From Obelidium mucronatum (taxonomy: Eukaryota > Chytridiomycota > Chytridiomycetes > Chytridiales > Chytriomycetaceae), in NCBI GenBank assembly GCA_025765595.1, contig JAIVFH010000031.1:248001-312000 (forward strand): 64,000 nucleotides of DNA. Direction: 5' to 3'. Every line of letters begins with the position of its first letter. Positions within the stretch are counted from its first letter, which is position 1. The position numbers and the translations under genes were made by a program. Under the pieces are notes generated by a model, which worked only from the letters and a program-made list of their open reading frames with translations, was not told the DNA's origin and did no database searches. Shown one piece after another: positions 32,594 to 43,615 of the stretch.

Positions 32594-34491
32594 TCAAACA
32601 CTCAACTGAATTTCCGACCGCAAATCTTTTTCATCATCGGATATCATTTCGATATCAGAAGAATCTCGAAGAAGGTTCATGTTGAATGACATAATCTCTT
32701 GTGTGAGTTGAAGAAACTCATGGTCCCAAGCTTCTGTCGGTTTTTCTTTTCCACTCTTTACCAAGAGATGCACCATCCAGCTAATCATGGCTGTATGCAG
32801 TTTATGGTTTTCCTCATTTCTTACATCTGTGTCTGTGTTCATTTGATCCAGGATACGAGAGACCCAATTCTCTACATGAAGTGGCACTTTCTGCTGTTCC
32901 TTTTCGCAAGTGTTTGTAAGGGTTTCGGTTAAAGTAACAATTTGCTCAGTCCAATGCACTAAAGCTTCTTTGAGTTGAGTTCTTTCGGTGACTGGGAGGG
33001 GTTTGTCAAAGTCTCTAGCACTGTAAGCAGTGTATCTGGGAATAATTCGATACTGTTAAATACTATCAAGTGGCTTTGATCAGACGTTATTATTAATTTT
33101 TTTTATACCTGTCCTCCAATTGGTTTTGGAGGCCTATGACGAGACTCGCAATACCTTCCTCTCCGGAAATTCGGAGCTCCAGCTTTGTAAGCCACTCTTC
33201 AATTTCCAGGCCAATTTTGGCAAGAACATCTGTTAGAGGAACGTAGTCTTTGCTGTTTGTATTCTTTTCGTTGCGATGAAGGAGCTTTCCTCCTCCTTCC
33301 AACCATTGTTCCGCAATTTTACGAATGACTGTAATTTCTTCATGAACAACCAAGTCGCTGTCACTCGTGAATCGAACTGCCACAGATGTGATGTGTTCAA
33401 CCCATTTCATCAGGTGCTCACTTAAAGTTTTGACATCAAATAGGTGAAATTGCTTCAACATTGGATGTTCAGCCTCAATTACATCTTTGGGTTCATTGAC
33501 TGTGAGATTTTTGAGGACCAGTTTCATACTTCTTTGTATTTTGGTGAGAGTGTCGATATTTTGGTGATCGGCATCAATGACAGTTTGCGACAGCGTGAGG
33601 ACTTTATAACGCCATTCATCGATTTTCTGTTCAATAGCTGTCATTTCCGTGTCGTTTGTGTTGCTGATGATGACAATCATATGATTAGAAGAACGGAGAC
33701 GACTGTTTTCAGTTTTCTGAAGTTGCGCCAGATCCACCATTCCATGCTCGTGGCCGATTCGAAGGGCAAGGTTTTGAGCCGCTTCAATCCACATTTTCTT
33801 TTCCTGCTCTGAAGCCCGAACTCCCTCTTCCAACCGTTCGCGTTGCATTTTATATAGTTTATGATACTCTTCCAAAATTTCGTCCGTGTTATCGCTTTGC
33901 GTGAGTACGGATATCAGCTTCTCCTGCGCTTCTTGCGCTTGCTTTGTTACTTCAATGTCATGTTTTCGTACAATGTCAAGTTCAGACCAAAGGTCTCCTA
34001 CAGTTTCTTTGCTTCGCATAAGCTCTTCGCTCAATCGCCGGTTCAGCTTTCGTTGAGCGACTAGTTCCGTGTGTAGGTGCTTGACGTGTTTGGGAATTTT
34101 CGTGAACATGTGGCCATAGCGGCGACGGATTTCGGCAAGGACTTCTCCTCGCTCGAGCATATTGATTGTTACTTGGCGGATTAGCTCTTGAAAGACGGTG
34201 TCGTAGATTTTCTGTTCTTCTTGAATCATTGCCAGGAACGCGTGCATATCTTCAGAAATGGGAAAGTTTGTATAAGAAGGAATGAAGGAAGAGCAAAAAA
34301 AAATTGGGGAGATATTTCTAGTTTATCTTTTACCGGTTGGATAATCCTTGTCTGTACTGCAACCAATATCGTTCAACAGTGCAATCATTGTGTGCTTCAA
34401 CAAGGCGACTTCTTTACGTGTCGTTGGTTTGAGGGAGAGGTGTAGTTGGGATTTTATTTCGTCATCGTCAAGCGGGTGGTGTGGAGCTTCC

Positions 34492-34529
<38 letters not shown>

Positions 34530-35140
34530 CGTTAGATGTTGAAAATCATGGTGTGGTTATGTTTTATTTCCCTCACCTCCTTTTTCGGCATCACCATACT
34601 CAATTCTTCGGGTTGAATATTATTTTGATGTCCTGGATTTGGGCTTGACTGCCGCTGGCCATCATTTCCTGGGGTTTCATACAAGAACATAAGGTCATGT
34701 GGCTTGGTTGGTACAGGTTCTTTCGGTGCAGCGAGATGCGCTACGCGTTTTGCAGTTTCAGCGTGAACAAAAGCTGGTGCTGGGGCAGTTTGGGTAGGCA
34801 GAATCGTTGTTTTCGTGCGTTGTTGTTGCGGTGGTGCTGGTTGCGGTTGATGTGGGGGCGTTCGAAGTGGAGGCTGTTGTTGAGACTGTTCAAGTTGAAA
34901 TACATCTGAAGAGCTTTGGAATGAAGGGAGTGGATCGAGTTGTTTTTGGTTGTTGAACCCTTTTGTACGTGTGGATAGCTTTTGTGGGGGCAGTTGCGAT
35001 CGAGGGATGTTCTGCTGTTGCTGAGGAGGCGGCGCCGGCGGCGCAGATGGATTTAGATTAGATTGTGAGGATGTAGCGGCGGGACCGCGTTCTTTTTCAG
35101 CGAGTTTCTTTACTTGCCCGAGAAGTTGTGTTGGAATCAT
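32594..35140 (-). CDS. AXDND1: AXDND1-like axonemal dynein light-chain-domain protein
   Basis: Four exons: 35140-34577, 34490-34334, 34249-33109, 33035-32594; phases close, about 767 residues. A Pro/Gln-rich N-terminus precedes the axonemal dynein light-chain-type domain, recognisable by IYDTVFQELIRQVTINMLERGEVLAEIRRRYG in exon 3. Long coiled coils follow (roughly residues 300-420 and 480-560) and a helical C-terminus. AXDND1 proteins are sperm/flagellum proteins with an Ax_dynein_light domain. Presence here agrees with a motile zoospore. The intron after exon 1 holds a 34-nt A tract (coding strand) ending just before TACAG. The first and second exons lack recognised domains. Confidence 0.78.
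34496..34529 (-). repeat. 34-nt poly(T) (poly(A) on the coding strand) next to a 3' splice site
   Basis: The run lies in intron 1 of the AXDND1-like gene, five bases upstream of the acceptor AG when read on the minus strand. It parallels the 51-A tract in the MDC1-like gene. Confidence 0.9.
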
Positions 35141-35484
35141 TCCTTTTTTTTTTCTTTTTTTTTTTTTTTTTCGGGATTGTCAAAAACAAACGTCTCAAAA
35201 CGTTTTCTTTAATTTTAATAATAATATAATCGACGCAAAATCGAGCAATACTATTCCTTGATCTGTTGTGATTTGAATCAAAAAAAGAAATTGTTGCATC
35301 AGATTCATACTATGGGTATCGATTCCGATCAAGCAGACGCGGGTTTGACTGTGTTGAACCACACAACGGCAAGGGATGAGCATTGAAAGTTACAACTTGC
35401 AGAGCAATAAGCGACGATATTTCGGCAATCTTTTGTCATCCATCATCCTTCATCATCCAGCAAGAAAGGAAAGAAAAAAAAAGA
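35141..35484. promoter_or_regulatory. Divergent intergenic region (AXDND1-like / amino-acid permease)
   Basis: About 340 bp separate divergent starts at 35140 (-) and 35485 (+). A T-rich tract (about 35143-35171) sits next to the AXDND1 start, and an A-rich AAAGAAAAAAAAAG lies just before the permease ATG. No specific factor site is supported. Confidence 0.4.
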
Positions 35485-35807
35485 ATGGAGGGGTGGACAG
35501 CGGCGTTTCCGCCGGCAGCGTCGCCGCGCAGCTCGCGCGACAGCTTCGCCAGCTTCGCCAGCTACGTGCACGCGGCGGACGGCGGCGACGAAGCGGCGGG
35601 GCTCGTGGGCGGCTCGCGGCGCGGCTCGCAGCCGCCGGACTCGCACGCGCCGCCGCACCACCACTGGGGCTTCGACGAGTACGCGCGCGACGACCCCGTG
35701 TTTCTGATTCCGCTGTCGGCGACGCTGCTGCGCGACCCGAAGCTGGACATCCGTCTGGGCACGCCGGCGGTGCGTTGCGTGTGTTGGGGGTTCGTTGGCG
35801 TGTCCTA

Positions 35808-35850
<43 letters not shown>

Positions 35851-37553
35851 CTCTCTCACTCACAGAAGCGCAGCATTTCGCTGTTTACCGGCGTCGGCCT
35901 GATCCTGGGGCTGGCCATTGGCTCAGGCATCTTTGCATCGCCCGGCCCGGTCCTCGTGCGTGTCGGCTCCGGCATTGCCGCGCTGGCCGTCTGGCTGCTG
36001 TCGGGCCTGCTGGTGCTGCTGGGCTGCGGCTGCTATGCCGAGCTGGGATCGGCGTTTCCCGGAAACGGCGGCGAGGGTCTCTACCTGCTGCACTCGTTCA
36101 AGTTGGACCAAACCAGCGATTCCACGGACGAAGCGAATACCGCGGGCTCTTTGCTATCGTTTCTGTTTGTGTGGTCAAATATCCTGGTTGCAAAGCCGTG
36201 TTCTGTGGCAGTTGTTGCGTCCGTGTTTGGTGAATACTTGTCGCGTCTGGTGCCTGGCGCGAGTGCTATTCCAATCTTTCCGAGAGTTCTTGGAGGTTAG
36301 GAAGAACGAAGAAAGAAATGGGTGAGGAGGAGTGACACTTTTGTTACTCATTTCTTTTTTCTTTTTGACAGCAACATTGATATGGGTTCTCACGGCATTG
36401 AATATTTCTTCCAGTCGGATGGGAACTCTTGTTCAAGATTTATTTACGATTTTAAAGCTGATTTCGCTTGTGCTCATTAGTGTATGGGGCTTTGTATATC
36501 TATTCGATCATCCAGAGTATCATGAAGCCCACAATTTTTCTCAAGCTGCGTGGAAACGAACGAGTACCAACTTGGGAGATTACGCGATTGCTTTTTATTC
36601 CGCTTTATGGGCATATGATGGCTGGTGGGTGAAGAATCATTTTTTTTTTTTGTTTCCTTTGCCAGCAATGATGTATGTACATTGCTTAAAAATATTACAA
36701 TCGAATTAGGTCAAATCTGAATTTGGTGACTGGAGAACTCAAAGACCCCGCCAAAAATCTTCCATTAGCCGTATTTATTGGACCTTCCATTGTCATTGTA
36801 GCCTACCTCCTCGTCAACCTATCATACTACCTGATTCTCTCTTCCGAAATCGTTGCCGTAACAAAATCCGTTGCCCTCGATTTCGGAAACCACGTGCTAG
36901 GTCCAACCGCAAGCGCGATCCTCATCCCATTAATCGTCCTCGGCTCCACCTTTGGAGCCTGTAATGCCTCAATTTTCACAGGATCTCGCATAACATCCTC
37001 AGCCGCAACGCGACAACAGATCCCCGCGATTTTTTCCGACCTGCATCCCGACCACCAGACGCCAGCAAACGCACTTGTTCTGCAAGCAACGTTGGCAAGT
37101 TTCTTTTGCATTGCGGCAACGTTTGAGCCGCTTGTTACTTTTTATAGTAATATCACATGGTGTTTTTATTTTTTGGCAGTGTTTGGTGGTGTGATTTTGT
37201 TGAGGTGGACGCATCCACATATCGAGCGGCCGTTCAAGGTACCGATATGGGTGGCGGTTTCGTTCTGTACTGCGGCGTTGCTTTTGGTTGGATTCAGCAT
37301 CTATGAGAGGCCCGTGGAGGGTGGGTTTGGGGTTATCTTTTTGGCTGTGGGTGTTGCAGTGTGGGTTGTTAAAGAGTATTATTGGGATGAGTTTGTGCAA
37401 TTGTTTATACGTGTGGCTGGGTATTGTGGGTGGGAGATTAATTATGCGGGTGGCGCGTGGAATCGGTTACGTGGGGGTGAGAATGGGTCTTCACCGGAAA
37501 CTGGGTTGCGGCGGTTGGATCTGGATGAAGATTCGATTGATCAAGATTTATAA
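35485..37553 (+). CDS. Amino-acid permease of the APC/LAT (SLC7-like, Mup1-like) family
   Basis: Four exons: 35485-35769, 35866-36295, 36372-36624, 36710-37553; about 603 residues. After a Ser-, His- and Gly-rich cytosolic N-terminus, transmembrane segment 1 starts with LILGLAIGSGIFASPGPVL, carrying the APC-family GSGIF motif. FYSALWAYDGW joined across the third intron to SNLNLVTGELKDPAKNLP is the conserved TM6-loop of LAT transporters. About 12 hydrophobic segments are present. It should import amino acids across the plasma membrane; substrate is not evident. Exon 1 and the start of exon 2 are markedly GC-rich (to about 36100), while the rest is not. Intron 1 contains a CA/CT microsatellite. 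Confidence 0.87.
35811..35858. repeat. (CA)n(CT)n microsatellite in permease intron 1
   Basis: About 18 CA units run directly into about 6 CT units, ending shortly before the acceptor CACAG at 35865. The CT part may double as the pyrimidine tract. Confidence 0.95.
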
Positions 37554-37644
37554 ATAATATCAAAAAAAAAAAAAAAAAAATGACAGTATTGTAGTATTCT
37601 CTCACTTTGTGTTACTACAAAAAAAAAAAAAGGAATTGTCAAGA

Positions 37645-37953
37645 ATGGTGTTCATCTTTCGATCAGCGTTCACCTTTGCGGTGGTGGCAGTCGCTGCTTA
37701 TGGTGCACGATGCGTCATCACGGAGAATGGGGTTAATGTCGGGTTTGGAAACTGTCCACCCAATCCGCCTCCAGGAGTGCTTCCTCCGCCCCAGCCATCA
37801 ACAGAATCAACAACAACAACAACAACAACAGTGGTCGCGGGACTTGAAAATCATGCAAATGCTATAACAGAAACTCTGACCTCTTCAGCTCCTCATTTGA
37901 CGTTACCAGTCACTGTTGTCCTTCCTCTGATTGTTTTTCTTTGGATGATTTGA
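37645..37953 (+). CDS. Small secreted, probably GPI-anchored protein
   Basis: 102 residues in one exon. An N-terminal signal peptide (MVFIFRSAFTFAVVAVAAYG) is followed by a short Cys/Pro-rich segment (CVITENG..GNCPPNPPPG) and a Thr-rich stretch likely to be O-glycosylated. A hydrophobic C-terminal tail (LPVTVVLPLIVFLWM) with no basic residues after it is typical of a GPI-attachment signal. No homologue is recognised. It is followed on the same strand by another small surface-type protein. Confidence 0.6.
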   Translation: MVFIFRSAFTFAVVAVAAYGARCVITENGVNVGFGNCPPNPPPGVLPPPQPSTESTTTTTTTVVAGLENHANAITETLTSSAPHLTLPVTVVLPLIVFLWMI

Positions 37954-38164
37954 GACAGACATTTACTTAAACCAATTAAAAGTCTCTTTGTGATTTAAAA
38001 TCAGCAGTATATTGATTCTTTTCTCCCTGTCAAGATGGACTTGTCCGGTTTTGTTTGACATGCACAAAAAAGGGACGCAATGTGTGTCGTCGGAGTTTGA
38101 AATTTGGGTATAAATTTAACGGCAAAAAACAACAAAACCCGCCCAAAAAAAAAAACCACCAAAA

Positions 38165-38814
38165 ATGCAATTCTCACGCTTCTTCATCTTTGCTTGCATT
38201 GCAGTTTCGTCTGTCTTTGGTCAAACTTCTTCAACTGTTGCTACTGCTTCGGCTGCGGCAAATGCTTCCTCGCCAGTTGAGCAGGCAAACAAGTTTATTA
38301 CTGGAATGCTTTCGACGGTTCCACTCTGTTTGATTACTTGTCTCACGAATGCAACTTCCATCACACCTGCTCTTGTGACTTCTCTTTGTGGATTGGCGGT
38401 AAATTTTTGTTTAAGTTGTTTGTTTGTTGTGTCTGTGTTTTAAAAAAACGCGTCCTTCTTTTTTTCCCGCCATGCCTTTTTTTCTCTTTTTTTTTGCAGG
38501 CTGATCCTAGCAAAGGTCTTGCTCTTCTTTCCAGTGCCCCTGCGTGTATTACATCGACTTGTGGAACTTCCGCCGAAGCTGCTACAGGCGCGCTGACAAA
38601 CATTACTACCGCATTGCCACAACTTGCGCAAGCGTGTTCCACATTGGCCGCAGCCTCTGCAGCACCTTCATCGTCTGTTGTGAAAAGCAGCACTACTGCG
38701 GCGGCGGCGTCGTCGACTTTGAGCGCGACAACCAAAACAGGGGCGGCGGGTGCTTTGGAGGCTGTCGCGTCGCTGGGTTTTGCGTCCATGTTGATGGTGG
38801 CGTTTTTGCTGTGA
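38165..38814 (+). CDS. Small cysteine-patterned, probably GPI-anchored surface protein
   Basis: Two exons, 38165-38398 and 38500-38814, give 182 residues. A signal peptide (MQFSRFFIFACIAVSSVFG) precedes six mature-region cysteines: C-x3-C near LCLITC, one in LCGLA, C-x4-C in ACITSTC, and one in ACSTL. This loosely resembles CFEM-like fungal domains, but the eight-cysteine CFEM pattern is incomplete. A Ser/Ala-rich linker and hydrophobic C-terminus (LGFASMLMVAFLL) suggest GPI anchoring. Function is unknown. Confidence 0.65.
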
Positions 38815-38889
38815 TTAGTGTAGTGTAGTGTTGACTGGATGGACTGTTGACAATAAATCGATTTTGTAATTGATTAAAAAAGATTAAAA

Positions 38890-40419
38890 ATGCAGATTGT
38901 TGTTTCTGTGGACTCCGACTGCGCCGACAGCGACGCAGCGCGCCTCGTGACGCCGCAGCTCGTCCGGCAGAGCGCGGGCGAAGTGCTCGCGGCGCTGTAC
39001 GACTCGGCGCGCGAGCACCCGCCGGTGGCGCACATTTGCGTGCGCATCGCGGCGTTCGACGGCGTCGCCGACACTTGCGGGCCGCCGGCGCGCAAGACGC
39101 TGCGGCTCGCGGCGCCGTACTTCACGCGCGCGCGCCACGCGGCGGCCGGCGCGCTGGAGCTCGAGCTGCGCGGCGTCGTGCTGCACGAACTGGTGCACGC
39201 GCTGCAGTACGACGGGTCGGCGACCGCAAACCCGGGCTTCGTCGAGGGCCTCGCGGACTACGTGCGCATCCTGTGCCGCGCCGCCCCGCCGCACTGGCGC
39301 CGCGAGGACGACCCGCCGCCGTCCGGCTCGCGGTGGGACAGCGGCTACGAACACACGGCCTTTTTCCTGCGCTGGATCGAGCGCGCGAATCCGCATGTGG
39401 CTAAAAGCATCAATCTGCTGCTGCGCGATGTCGAGTGGGACGACGCTTTGTTTGCCGCATTGACGGGAAAACCAGTGGACCAACTGTGGGCAGAGTATCT
39501 CGCGTCTTTTGGTATTGCAGCGTCAACAGCAACGAGTACAACAAATTCCACAACTTCTGCCGACGGTTGGCCTTGTCCTCTCATTGAATTTGAATCTCGC
39601 GTCTCAAAGGATGCAAAAAACCCCTTCCTGCAACTTTATCCTTCCATTGCAGAAACCATATTTGCCTTTTCAAAGCTGTCTGACATGTGTCTTCGCATTC
39701 TATACTCTTACAACCCACGCCATTCTCCTACGCATGTTGAATCCATTCGCTTGATTGTCAGAGAGATGGATGGCGTTGCCCATTGTACTGGCCCTGCAAA
39801 CAAAAAAGAAATCCACCTGTCTATTGAATATCTGTCCAAATTCCTTGCAGACCACAAAAACGACTTGCAAGTCCTACGAACAGAAGTGGAGGGTGTCTTG
39901 ATCCACGAATTGACTCACGTGTGGCAACGAACTTGTCTCCGCTATCCTGGAGGTTTGGTGGAGGGTGTTGCTGATTGGGTTCGTTTAGTAGCTGGATACG
40001 TTCCGGCTCATTGGAAGCAGAAAAGGGAGGGCAAATGGGATGCTGGATATTGTCCAACTGCCTTCTTTCTTGCTTGGATAAATGACCAGCTGCAGGTGAC
40101 TGCAACAAATAGTACTACTACCACCCCGTCCTTTGTTCAGGCTCTGAATCATTACGTGGGGTCTCTTGACTCGTGGAACGCAGAAACTGTCTTTATGAAA
40201 TTGGCGGATGGGAAAACTGTTGACCAACTGTGGACAACATATTGTTTGGAGGAAGAAGAAATCACGGACGCTGTGGCGGACCGCATCCGGGCGGAAAATG
40301 TGTCGCTGATCTCAAACTTGAAGACTCTGGTACAAATTGCTGAAACCGAAACAGATCCTGCAGTTTTACGGAGACTGAATGCTATGGTGGGAAAAGCCGT
40401 CAACCAGTTTCTGAAATGA
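38890..40419 (+). CDS. Two-domain basic secretory protein (BSP) metallopeptidase-like protein
   Basis: An intronless gene of 509 residues built of two homologous halves. Each half has the plant-type BSP (PF04450) zinc signature: HELVHALQ with FVEGLADYVRI and PPHWRRE in the first, HELTHVWQ with LVEGVADWVRL and PAHWKQK in the second. Each ends with W..GY..TAFFL.WI and a late VDQLW motif. Both HExxH pairs and the downstream Glu/Asp are intact. BSP proteins are putative extracellular metallopeptidases; no clear signal peptide is seen here, so location is unsettled. The first half is extremely GC-rich (49 of 60 bases at 39121-39180), whereas the second is ordinary (29 of 60 at 39721-39780), although the two arose by duplication. 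Confidence 0.86.
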   Translation: MQIVVSVDSDCADSDAARLVTPQLVRQSAGEVLAALYDSAREHPPVAHICVRIAAFDGVADTCGPPARKTLRLAAPYFTRARHAAAGALELELRGVVLHELVHALQYDGSATANPGFVEGLADYVRILCRAAPPHWRREDDPPPSGSRWDSGYEHTAFFLRWIERANPHVAKSINLLLRDVEWDDALFAALTGKPVDQLWAEYLASFGIAASTATSTTNSTTSADGWPCPLIEFESRVSKDAKNPFLQLYPSIAETIFAFSKLSDMCLRILYSYNPRHSPTHVESIRLIVREMDGVAHCTGPANKKEIHLSIEYLSKFLADHKNDLQVLRTEVEGVLIHELTHVWQRTCLRYPGGLVEGVADWVRLVAGYVPAHWKQKREGKWDAGYCPTAFFLAWINDQLQVTATNSTTTTPSFVQALNHYVGSLDSWNAETVFMKLADGKTVDQLWTTYCLEEEEITDAVADRIRAENVSLISNLKTLVQIAETETDPAVLRRLNAMVGKAVNQFLK

Positions 40420-40564
40420 TTAGATTAGATACGATTGAGCTAATATTCATTTGGGGGACAGTAATAAATTCGAAGAATACTTGCTATAGTGTTCATCAGG
40501 ATTGTTCATTGTTGTCATTGTTTTTTTTGTTTCTTCAAACCACAAACCGCTCTCTCACAAACGG

Positions 40565-43466
40565 ATGGGTGCCTTCACCTTTGGACACCAAGAAGTAATA
40601 CTACTACTACTAATGATAAATGCACCGCTCGTGACCTTGGCAAGTGCCATTTTAGGATTCTATCCTGGAGTGTCGGATCTGTCTTCAAAATATGACAGCA
40701 ACCTCACTATCGCGTTTATACTTCCTTACAATCACTTCTGGAACATGACAACGCACGAAGAATACGAAGATTGTGGAGATGACTGTGTCTTCTTTCGCGA
40801 AATGGACAGCGCCGCAGAATGGATGGTGAATATTATAAACAACAGTTCAGAGATCCTACCAAACACAATGGTCAATATCCTTCGCGTTCATGAATGGGAC
40901 ATTGGGGATGCATCGTTCGGAGACGTTGCACCAGCGACACTCAGTCTGATTGAAGACGCGTCGAACCCAGTTGTTGTCTACGGAACCTCATCAAGCACAA
41001 GAGGCGCCCTTGCCGCGGGAATACTATCTCAATTCAAAATCCCTCTCTGTGCAGGCTCTCTGAACAGTCCGAAACTATCAAACAAGGCAAACTATCCCTA
41101 TTTTTTCAGACCCACGTTTGGAAACACGTGGGGGAAATCAATTGCGACGCTGTATTCGCGATGGGGTGTGAAACAAGTGTCGATGGTGTTTGATTCGTAT
41201 GATGAGGAAAGCCGGTTAGCGTGTCTGGATATCAAGGCTGCCCTTTTTGCAGCTGGGGTCAGGTTTCTGGCTGTGCTTTCGTATAAGGGGAACCGCAAGG
41301 GAATTGACTTTTCGGGTATTACACAGGAATTGAGGAAAGTGGATGCTCGGTATATTGTGCTTTGTGCGCAGGGTTGGTCGGAGTCGTTTTCTTTGATATT
41401 AGCTGCAAAGTGAGACTGCGTTTTTCTTGATTGTTTTAAAATATTACTAATGATTTTATTTTTTATTTACTTATGTTTCATTATGCAGTCGGACAGGTCT
41501 GATTTCAAAGGACCATGTGTGGACAGTCACGAATGTTCCCTATCCCCCATATGAAGCGGATTCATCGGAACTGACGCTATTGGATGGATTGGTGGAGCCT
41601 TCTCTTACTTGGCAGCCGGATACGGCACCATTCTATCTCTCTTTACAGCAGCAATGGAGTGATTTGTTTGATGTGGATCCGGTCAAATACCAAAACCCTG
41701 AATTTAATTGGTTCGTTCCCCATTTCTTTTCAAAACAATTTAATAGTATCAAACTCTGCTTAACTTTTTATGTATGCAGGGCTAGCGCTGGTGCGTACGA
41801 CTGTGTGGGGGTGCTTCTCACTGGGCTCGACAAGGTTATGAAAGAAGAAGGAACCACAATCTTGAGCCCCCGAATAAGGTCAAAACTTGGCTACAATGCT
41901 TTCAGCAACACAGGTTTCAAAGGCCTCAACACTAACCCGATTCTCCTGAATGACAATGGAGACATTTCAGCCGAAACAACATTCACCACACCATCCCACG
42001 ACAATTATTCACCATTTGCCATCATTGACATGTTTGGGAAATATGTTCCTCTAAAGGACCCAGTTTTTGTCGGGGGTGCCACGGTTCCTCCTTGGGATGG
42101 GTCCAAACCGCCGTTGCCGGTTCTACTGGCCACGCTTTCAGACCCACGTGGTAAAGCAATCGCAATCTTGGTTGCAATCAGCAATAGCATCGCGATTTCC
42201 GCAATGTGTTTTGTAGCGGTTTACAAGACCCATCCATCGGTGCGAACAATCAATCCATCACACGCGTGTCTCTCTATGGTGGGAAGCATCGCGCTGATGG
42301 GATCCATGGCTTGTTATTTGAATGAACCTAGACAGTGGAAATGCTATACGCGTGTTTGGTTGATGTATTTGGGGATTGTTTTGTTGACGGTGCCGTTGGT
42401 TATGAAGAATTGGTATATTCTGCAAATCTTTTCGTTGGCGAGTTCTACGACAGTGAAGCATTTGAGTCGGATCTTCAATATTTCTCATGTAGTGACGGGA
42501 GTGGTTGTCGCTGTGCAGATTTGTTTGTTGGTTGCGTATACACTCACGTCAAATCTTTATCCAACCACGATTACGATTGAGGAAGTGTTTATCGTCCATG
42601 AATGCGTGGATCATAATCACTATTCTTCTATTTCATCTTCTCAAAGCCACCAGAAATCCAACAATATCGCAGAAGTGGGGCTTGCTGTGGTCTCGGTTTT
42701 GTTTGTTATCGCGTTGGGCGCGTGTGCGATTGCAGTTCGGAATATTAACCACAAGTACAACGATTCGAGTCTTTTGTTGATTTGTTTCTTGACGTTGGCG
42801 ATTTTGGTTGTTCTGGATTCCCAGTTGGGAGTTGATGAATACGTTCTTGTCAAGAGGGTTGTGTTTTTCTTCCTGGCGGCGACGCATGTGCCTGTTATTT
42901 TGGTGGCGCCCAAGATTTTGCAAGTGTTTTATAAACTCAATTTGGATGATTTGGGGGTGGCGAATGGGGTTTCTTCGTCGGGTTGTGGTGCTGGTGCTGG
43001 TGTTGGTGGAAAGAAAGTATTGCGAGCGTCCAACTCTGATGTGTCTGAAATCAAGACCCCAAAGAAATACTTTAAATCACTTCCGGCGGAAATCTTGGTA
43101 CGTTTTAAAAAGAAAAAAAAATAATCAAAAAGCTGTTTGTTTTTTTAGATTTTCCAACTCCAATATTTTTAGAAAATCCCTTGTGCTTACAAAATGAAAA
43201 GCAATTGGTTCTTGAGAAGTGGTTGTTGGCAGCAGTCAAAAGGGGTTTTGGTGATTTCAACAAAGAATAGGAAATGGGCAGAATTTCACTCAGTGGAGGG
43301 AAATGCAACAAAGTGTATCATATTGGAAAAATGCCAGCTTCTTCAACGTGGAGACACTGTGCTATCACTCGTGCAGAATCAAGTCGCGGTGCTCCAGCTG
43401 GAATTCAATGACAGTCAAGCAACAAGCAAGTTTATGCGGGAATTTTCTCGGGCAGGAGAACTATGA
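40565..43466 (+). CDS. Class C (GABA-B-like) G-protein-coupled receptor 1, with PH-like C-terminal domain
   Basis: Four exons: 40565-41409, 41489-41710, 41780-43097, 43173-43466; about 892 residues. A signal peptide leads to a periplasmic-binding-type (ANF-receptor) ectodomain with LTIAFILPY, MDSAAEW.V.MINN, TMVNILRVHEW and YFFRPTFGNTWGK. A linker with PPWDG precedes seven helices, from GKAIAILVAISNSIAISAMC to FFFLAATHVPVILVAPK. YNDSS between TM5 and TM6 is typical of GABA-B-like receptors. The last exon encodes a separate domain of about 95 residues (SKGVLVIS..RKWAEFH..) reminiscent of a PH fold. It is the first of three tandem paralogues sharing all three intron positions and phases. The ligand is unknown. 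Confidence 0.88.
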
Positions 43467-43615
43467 TAAATATCTATAGAATATATATAGTTTTGATTTG
43501 TTGTTGAGGGGGGAAACCCGATTGATCTGATTCTGGGGTATTGTTCACGCCCTTCTGATTGTGAAAGAGAAAAACAAACAATACCTCAAACCTTTAGACA
43601 CAAGGCTTATTGTCG

